37,373 nucleotides of DNA, taken from assembly GCA_029268045.1 (NCBI GenBank), contig JAJUHF010000015.1, forward strand, positions 1 through 37,373, given 5' to 3'. The stretch comes from Anseongella ginsenosidimutans. Its GTDB lineage: Bacteria; Bacteroidota; Bacteroidia; Sphingobacteriales; Sphingobacteriaceae. Positions 32,830 through 37,373 of this stretch are shown one piece after another (position 1 is the first letter of the stretch; each line of letters opens with the position of its first letter). The position numbers and the translations under genes are program-made. Under the pieces are notes generated by a model. The model worked only from the letters and a program-made list of their open reading frames with translations. It had not been told where the DNA came from and did not search any database.

Positions 32830-35325
32830 TTAATAAATCAATTGAAACTCCGGAACGAGCAATATGGCCCATACCAGATCCTGAATGTTTTCTTCACTGG
32901 GTACGGGACCGATTGCCGATTCCACCACATTTATTTCTTCCGCGGTTGCAGGCCGCCCGAGCGCCTTCAGATAAAGCGCATTTACCAGGGTGTCTGTCGT
33001 TGCGTATTTTTCTTTCCATGCTGCCGCGCCTGCGTGCAGGGCTTCGGTCAATTTGGCGCCGTTGGTCAGCTCCAGTGCCTGAAGCAGGCTTGCCTGAGAT
33101 ACGCGGCTGGTGATCACTGTTTCCCGCGAAGGCCGCCCGAGCGCCTTTAAGAATGCATCGTTTTCAACCAGGGCCGCGCGGGTAAAGGGCGCGTGTTCCC
33201 GGACTCCCTGAGGCACCCTGCGGGCCACTTCGGAATCCTTATACAACGGCGTGAATACATTGCTGACGGCGTCGGCGAATTGTTCGGCCGATAATCTGCG
33301 TCGTACCATACCCTGGAACTGAAAGTCGTTGGCAACCAGGTCGCCCGCGTCTTCCACCGATACGGAGGGCAACTGATAGGTTTTCGATGTCAGAATCTGG
33401 TAGATCAGCTCTTTGAGATCGTATCCGTTTGCTACGAAATCGGTAGCAAGCCAGTCGAGCAGGTCCTGGCTCCAGGGCAGGTTGTCCATCACATCCACCG
33501 GCTCGATGATGCCTCTTCCCATCAGTTGGGCCCAGATGCGATTAACAATGGTGCGGTACAGCCGGCCATTCTTCGGTTGGGTGATGTATTCGGCCAATTG
33601 CTTCAGGCGTTCCGGGGTCGGTGCATCCGCGTCAATGGTTCCCAGTTCGGGGAAAAGCATGGCCCTGCCTGCCAGCTGTCCGGTAGGCTTGTCGCACCGG
33701 GCTACCTGAAGCGTGGTGTCGGAGAAAATATTAGCGAACGCATAGGCCTCTTCCAGTTTCCAGTCGCTGATAAAACTATCGTGGCAGGCCGCGCATTTTA
33801 GGTTCAGCCCCATGAATACCTGGGCTACGTTTTGGGCGGCCTGCATTTCGGTCGACTGGCTTGAATTGATCGTTCCACGCCAGCGGATCCCCTTGATAAA
33901 CCCTTCGGATTCTTTTTTCGGACTTACCAATTCCGTTACGAATTCATTATACGGCCGGTTCGTCAGTAGGGCATTGTAAAGCCAGCCGGTAATATCAAAA
34001 CGTCCGTTGGTAATGTACCCCGTGCCGGTGTAGTCGTTCCGCAGGAGATCATTCCAGAACGTCAGCCAATGTTGCGTATAGTCGTGATCCCGGTTTAACA
34101 GGTTCCGGACCAGTTTCTCCCGTTTATTGGGATCGGTGTCGGCCGCAAAGGCTTCGATGCTGTCGGGAGCGGGCAGTAAGCCGATTACGTCCAGGTAAAC
34201 CCGGCGGATATAAGTGTGATCGTTCACCGGCTCTTTCCATTGGAAATTATGCTGGGCAAAATACTGATCCACAAAACAGTCAATGGGCTGGGTAATATCA
34301 GGTGCGGCGGGCGGTATTTCAGGTGTACGCGGTTCCAGCGGCGCGAGATAGTAGATGCTTTTTTCCTGATCGGGCCAGGGAGCGCCTTTTTCCACCCAGA
34401 ATGTCAGAATATCTATTTCCTTTTGCGATAAAAGCTTTCCTTTGGAAGGCATCACATCGTCGTGACCCGCAGGAAGCTTGATCCGCCGGATCAGGTCGCT
34501 TTTGCCGGGGTCGCCCGGAACGATCACCGGCCCGTTTTCCCCGCCTTTGAAAAAAGCTTCCTTGCTGTTCAGGCGAAGTTCCCCTTCGGCTTTGTCGGAA
34601 CCGTGGCACCGATAGCAGGAGTGCGCAAAGATGGTCCGGACTTCCAGGTTCAGGTCCTGTTGCTGGGAGAGGGTCAGCGAGTCGGCCTGCTGTAAACTGG
34701 CAAGAACGAAATTCGGATTTCCGCCTGCGAGCATCCCTTCTTCGTCGCTGCTTTTACTTCCGGGTAAGACTTCAGTCAGATAATTGTTCCCATGGGTTAC
34801 CATGGCGCCGTAGTGTCCGGCGAACGATACGCCCAACACGGTCAGTATCAGAAGGTAGCGATAAGCAGCCACCCAACCGCGCTTCAGCACCGCCAGGGTC
34901 AGGATGGACAGGGCCATGGTGACCACGCCCAGCCAGCGATGGATTTCAATGTTCGCGCCTCCGTAACTTTCGTTGCCGGCCAGCATCCAGCCAAAGATCA
35001 CTGCCAGTACGGAACTTATCGATCCGATCCACAGCAGGATGACAATGCCGTTTCGAAGGTTTGCGGACTTGCTCCGCCAATCGATGATCTCCAACAACAA
35101 GGCAACGCACAGAAGTCCCACAGGAAAATGCACCACCAGCGGATGGAATCTCCCCAGCAGAAGCCACAACCAAAAAGGTTCAGTCTCTTCGACCGCTTCT
35201 GCCGCTGCTTCGGGCAAAGCAGGCTCCTGCATCAACCCGAAGGCGCTGGCAATTATAAAGACACCAACTAAAAAGCACAGGACAAAAAGACTGGCTGTCC
35301 TGGACCGCGCATTTCTCAAATTCAT
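32830..35325 (-). CDS. DUF2231 / cytochrome c / DUF1549 / DUF1553 membrane protein
   Basis: This 831-residue protein combines four parts. Transmembrane helices run from about 10 to 175, including a DUF2231-type block (RFHPLVVHFPVGLLCVALLLEIIDW). A planctomycete-type cytochrome c domain (about 225-320) has haem motif C237-x-x-C240-H241 in SCYRCHG and a possible axial M292 (DDVMPSKG). DUF1549 (about 345-550) holds a second CxxCH, C511-A-A-C514-H515. DUF1553 (about 590-831) includes NRIWAQLMGRGIIEPVDVMDN and TSKTYQLPS, with the segment LKALGRP appearing twice. The soluble parts should be periplasmic. The architecture suggests a redox step at the membrane, perhaps oxidation of a sugar or alcohol, but no function is proven. 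It is first in a two-gene unit with DUF1501. Confidence 0.92.
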   Translation of the reverse strand: MNLRNARSRTASLFVLCFLVGVFIIASAFGLMQEPALPEAAAEAVEETEPFWLWLLLGRFHPLVVHFPVGLLCVALLLEIIDWRSKSANLRNGIVILLWIGSISSVLAVIFGWMLAGNESYGGANIEIHRWLGVVTMALSILTLAVLKRGWVAAYRYLLILTVLGVSFAGHYGAMVTHGNNYLTEVLPGSKSSDEEGMLAGGNPNFVLASLQQADSLTLSQQQDLNLEVRTIFAHSCYRCHGSDKAEGELRLNSKEAFFKGGENGPVIVPGDPGKSDLIRRIKLPAGHDDVMPSKGKLLSQKEIDILTFWVEKGAPWPDQEKSIYYLAPLEPRTPEIPPAAPDITQPIDCFVDQYFAQHNFQWKEPVNDHTYIRRVYLDVIGLLPAPDSIEAFAADTDPNKREKLVRNLLNRDHDYTQHWLTFWNDLLRNDYTGTGYITNGRFDITGWLYNALLTNRPYNEFVTELVSPKKESEGFIKGIRWRGTINSSQSTEMQAAQNVAQVFMGLNLKCAACHDSFISDWKLEEAYAFANIFSDTTLQVARCDKPTGQLAGRAMLFPELGTIDADAPTPERLKQLAEYITQPKNGRLYRTIVNRIWAQLMGRGIIEPVDVMDNLPWSQDLLDWLATDFVANGYDLKELIYQILTSKTYQLPSVSVEDAGDLVANDFQFQGMVRRRLSAEQFADAVSNVFTPLYKDSEVARRVPQGVREHAPFTRAALVENDAFLKALGRPSRETVITSRVSQASLLQALELTNGAKLTEALHAGAAAWKEKYATTDTLVNALYLKALGRPATAEEINVVESAIGPVPSEENIQDLVWAILLVPEFQLIY

Positions 35326-35388
35326 TCCGGTTATACTCTGGTCTAGCTATTCTAAACAGCTAATATAGGCTAAATAAGGCCCTTTTGC

Positions 35389-35420
35389 CATATACATTTT
35401 GACAAATGAATACATTTTTT
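35389..35420 (-). promoter_or_regulatory. Duplicated CAAAATGT-type motif upstream of the DUF1553 gene
   Basis: Plus-strand ATACATTTT occurs at 35392-35400 and 35410-35418, 18 bases apart. The segment 35389-35402 is identical over 14 bases to 31302-31315, before the SusC gene. CATTT (35395-35399) and AAATG (35404-35408) also form a small inverted repeat. It lies 64-95 bases upstream of the DUF1553 start. No perfect -7 box is visible between it and the gene. Confidence 0.55.
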
Positions 35421-35476
35421 GGCAGAACACGATTGAAATGGGCCTCTAACGCCTTTTTTTTCACCCGGATTTGCAT

Positions 35477-35512
35477 GCTCCACAGGGAGCCGGAAGGCGG
35501 AAACGACGCCTT
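35477..35512. terminator. Two tandem hairpins after the EamA gene
   Basis: AAGGCG (35494-35499) / CGCCTT (35507-35512) and GCTCC (35477-35481) / GGAGC (35486-35490) are two short perfect stems directly after the EamA stop on the minus strand. No T-run follows in that direction, so they are possible 3'-end structures rather than a classic intrinsic terminator. Confidence 0.35.
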
Positions 35513-36481
35513 TCAGGATGATTCGGGGGTTTTCTCCGCCCGGGAAAGGAGCAATTCATTGCGCAGGGTACGTAAGTTTAAGAGGACGATGGAGGCGATG
35601 ATCAGCGCGATCCCCAGCCATTGGATGGCCAAAACCTGCTCGTGTAACAATAGATACGCGCTTCCCACCGAGACCGGGATCTCAATGGAAATAAGGATCG
35701 AGCCCAGCCCCATCCCTGTTTTGGGCATCCCCATATTGAGCAGCAGGGGCGGGAGCACGGTACCGAACAAAGCCAATAAAAGACCCCATTTCCAGAATAT
35801 GGAAATCTGGAATCCGGAAAACAGCTGCACCGACCAGATGAGCAACACGATGCTGGTGCCGCCGGTCAGGATCCAGAAGCTTTTCTGCCGCGCAGGCATG
35901 TGAAGCGCCATCCGGTTGGCCACGAAAAGGGACGCGGTATAAGTCAGCGCGGCGCCCATCCCCCAGCCCAAGCCCCGGATATCGAGTTCACGGAAGTTCC
36001 CGATGGCGTTCGTAGCCAAAAGAGTGCCTCCCAGAATGACCACGACCGCGATGCATTTATCTGCCGAAGGGAATTTCCGGTCGAGGATGGCGTCCAGGAC
36101 AATTCCCATCCAAATGGTCTGCATCAGTAGAATGACGGCAATGGAAACGGGAATATACCTTACCGACAGGTAATAGCATATGCCGGTCAGTCCGTAGGCG
36201 GTCCCGCCGGCAATCAGGCGGAAAATGGTCCCGCGCGGTGAGTCCTGGCCGGGCCGCCTGTTCCGGGCGGGCGGCTGTGAAGCGCGCCGGGCTTTTCCAC
36301 TGAAAAGCACCGAAAGCCCCATCACAAGCAGTCCGGTGGTATATTGCGAAACAGTCGCTTCGGCCGTGGTATAACCTTCATTGTATGCCAGGCGGACCAG
36401 GGTAGCCAGTACGCCGTAGCTGGCGGCTCCGGCGCACACCAGCAGGATGCCCCTGAATAGGTCTCTGTTCATAGCCGGCAA
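35513..36481 (-). CDS. EamA/DMT-family membrane transporter
   Basis: This 322-residue inner membrane protein has about ten hydrophobic segments in two EamA halves (about 10-155 and 170-305), typical of drug/metabolite transporters. Marks are GILLVCAGAASYGVLATLVRLAYNEGYT at the start, IPVSIAVILLMQTIWMGIVLDAI closing the first half, LALFGTVLPPLLLNMGM in the second and the final ISIEIPVSVGSAYLLLHEQVLAIQWLGIALIIASIVLL. A basic, Pro/Arg-rich cytoplasmic loop (about 62-80, ending RRPGQDSPRG) separates early helices. M4 (36472) is an alternative start. It follows the sulfatase gene by 46 bases and may export or import a small metabolite from the same pathway. Substrate unknown. Confidence 0.92.
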   Translation of the reverse strand: MPAMNRDLFRGILLVCAGAASYGVLATLVRLAYNEGYTTAEATVSQYTTGLLVMGLSVLFSGKARRASQPPARNRRPGQDSPRGTIFRLIAGGTAYGLTGICYYLSVRYIPVSIAVILLMQTIWMGIVLDAILDRKFPSADKCIAVVVILGGTLLATNAIGNFRELDIRGLGWGMGAALTYTASLFVANRMALHMPARQKSFWILTGGTSIVLLIWSVQLFSGFQISIFWKWGLLLALFGTVLPPLLLNMGMPKTGMGLGSILISIEIPVSVGSAYLLLHEQVLAIQWLGIALIIASIVLLNLRTLRNELLLSRAEKTPESS

Positions 36482-36485
36482 GATC

Positions 36486-36524
36486 GGCTATTTCGGCCTG
36501 AGAAAAAAATAGGCGATTTCGGCC
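36486..36524. repeat. Direct repeat in the sulfatase-EamA gap
   Basis: GGCTATTTCGGCC (36486-36498) and GGCGATTTCGGCC (36512-36524) agree at 12 of 13 positions and are 26 bases apart. They fill most of the 46-base gap between the sulfatase stop and the EamA start. On the minus strand a run of seven T lies between the copies, so a weak terminator is possible; an operator is the other option. Confidence 0.4.
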
Positions 36525-36527
36525 GGC

Positions 36528-37373
36528 TTAAGGCTTCGGCAATACCTGATTGGTTCGGGCCCAGTCGTGCCACAGGCTATCCAGCTGCTGTACCATGCCG
36601 GGATGCTGCCTTGCCATATCGCGGGTTTCGGTTCCGTCCTCGTTGATCCGGTACAATTCCCAGGGACTTTTCGCGTCGGGCGTGACCAGCTTCCATTCAG
36701 CCGTGCGCACCGACCGCCCTCCATGGTGTTCATTGAATAGCGCCTCGTGCCCTTCCCGCTGCCGGTCCTCAAAAACGGGCTTCAGGCTTTTCCCCTGCAT
36801 GGGCTTGACCCGATGACCCCGATGGGTTTCGGGATAGTGAGCCTGAGCCAGGTCCACGAAAGTTGCCATGAAATCCATCACATGACCTACCTGATGGGTG
36901 ACACTCCCTTTTTTGACTCGGATTCCCTTGGGCCAGAATGCGATCAGGGGGGTACGGGTGCCGCCTTCAAACGATTCCATCTTCCAGTACCGGAAGGGCG
37001 TGTTGGAAACCTGCGCCCATTGCGGACCAATGGACGCGAATGTGGTCTGCGGACCGGGAAGTGCTTCTTTATCAACCGGGTATCGGATTTTTTCTCCGCT
37101 CCGTGTGGCTCCCGGCCGGTCGAATCCGGGGCCGTAACGCATGCTGTTTTCGGGGCTGGCGCCGTTGTCACTCAGGAACAGGATCAGCGTATTCTCCAGC
37201 TCCCCGGTTTCCTTCAGGGTCTGGATGATCCGACCGATTCCCTGATCCATCCGGTCAATCATGGCCGCATGGACGGCCATTGCGCGGGCGTCCCATGCCT
37301 GATGGGGGTTGTCCTCCCAGCTCGTCCCGGTTTCTTCCTGCAGTGGGGGAAGCGGATGGGTCGCTTCATCCAG
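36528..37373 (-). CDS. Sulfatase, C-terminal part (gene continues beyond the window)
   Basis: The reading frame stays open to the last base of the window, so at least 281 residues are the C-terminal part of a longer sulfatase; the Met at 37280 is internal, not a start. Sulfatase marks are AMAVHAAMIDRMDQGIGRII, ENTLILFLSDNGASPEN (metal-binding Asp-Asn), TPFRYWKMESFEGGTRTPLIAFWPKG, DFMATFVDLAQAHYPE, AEWKLVTPDAKSPWELYRINEDGTETRDMARQHP and a C-terminus after LDSLWHDWARTNQVLPKP. This is the arylsulfatase-A-like pattern. The formylglycine Cys motif lies outside the window and cannot be checked. It heads the minus-strand run that leads to EamA, DUF1553, DUF1501, SusCD and the FGE. Confidence 0.94.
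   Translation of the reverse strand: MDEATHPLPPLQEETGTSWEDNPHQAWDARAMAVHAAMIDRMDQGIGRIIQTLKETGELENTLILFLSDNGASPENSMRYGPGFDRPGATRSGEKIRYPVDKEALPGPQTTFASIGPQWAQVSNTPFRYWKMESFEGGTRTPLIAFWPKGIRVKKGSVTHQVGHVMDFMATFVDLAQAHYPETHRGHRVKPMQGKSLKPVFEDRQREGHEALFNEHHGGRSVRTAEWKLVTPDAKSPWELYRINEDGTETRDMARQHPGMVQQLDSLWHDWARTNQVLPKP

Noticed and set aside
32950-33155. Repeated GGCCGCCCGAGCGCCTT in the DUF1553 gene
   Set aside because: It encodes the recurring LKALGRP segment of the DUF1553 domain and is explained by protein-level repetition, not a DNA element.
35434-35463. T-run after GGCCTCTAACGCC on the plus strand, resembling a terminator
   Set aside because: The stem is only about three pairs, and no plus-strand gene ends upstream of it.
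1-37373. Search for tRNA, rRNA, CRISPR, insertion sequences, attachment sites and phage genes
   Set aside because: None seen by eye. The gaps are short, and no transposase, integrase or regular repeat array is encoded. A covariance-model scan would be needed to exclude small RNAs.

Overview
The window reads as a chromosomal stretch of a Bacteroidota bacterium. It has two SusC/SusD pairs, many lipoproteins with Bacteroidota-style lipoboxes, DUF4251 and DUF1080 proteins, and several promoter-like boxes matching the Bacteroidota -7 consensus TAnnTTTG. Base composition is balanced to slightly GC-rich in genes and clearly AT-rich only in some intergenic gaps. I cannot fix the genus; free-living members of Cytophagia, Flavobacteriia or Sphingobacteriia all fit. 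No rRNA, tRNA, CRISPR array, insertion sequence or attachment site was seen. No gap between genes exceeds 300 bases.

Layout. (1) 95-6403 (+): an operon of a SusC porin, a SusD lipoprotein and an exported alkaline-phosphatase-superfamily hydrolase, with no glycoside hydrolase. (2) 6468-12102: a small protein with two NPPHGQPGHxC repeats, a GH20 hexosaminidase (-), a two-gene unit of unknown envelope proteins (+) and a dodecin (-). (3) 12236-17289 (+): an M13 metallopeptidase lipoprotein, a sialate O-acetylesterase-like SGNH esterase and a sulfatase. (4) 17328-22536: a tiny HTH-like protein, an M23 peptidase with a His-x-Cys motif (-), an SMP-30/gluconolactonase lipoprotein (-), a beta-lactamase-fold serine hydrolase (+) and a DUF1080 lipoprotein (+). 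(5) 22540-24362: a DUF4251 protein (-), an XRE repressor-like protein (-) and a divergent HEPN protein (+) with a decayed nucleotidyltransferase domain. (6) 24367-37373, all on the minus strand, in transcription order: sulfatase (cut by the window edge), EamA transporter, DUF2231/cytochrome c/DUF1549/DUF1553 protein, Tat-exported DUF1501 protein, SusC, SusD, an exported formylglycine-generating enzyme (FGE) and an exported amidohydrolase.

How it may work together. The window looks like a scavenging region for decorated glycans or other host- or algae-derived polymers: outer-membrane uptake (SusCD), de-esterification (SGNH), desulfation (two sulfatases), hexosamine release (GH20), lactone and DUF1080-type chemistry, and peptide trimming (M13). 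The most distinctive part is region 6. There, Planctomycetes-like genes (DUF1501, DUF1553 with c-type haem motifs) sit with a SusCD pair and an FGE that keeps both active-site cysteines but carries a lipoprotein signal. The DUF1553-DUF1501 unit and the SusCD-FGE-amidohydrolase unit share an identical 14-base upstream sequence, each within a duplicated CAAAATGT motif, which suggests co-regulation as one system. The substrate is not visible from sequence.
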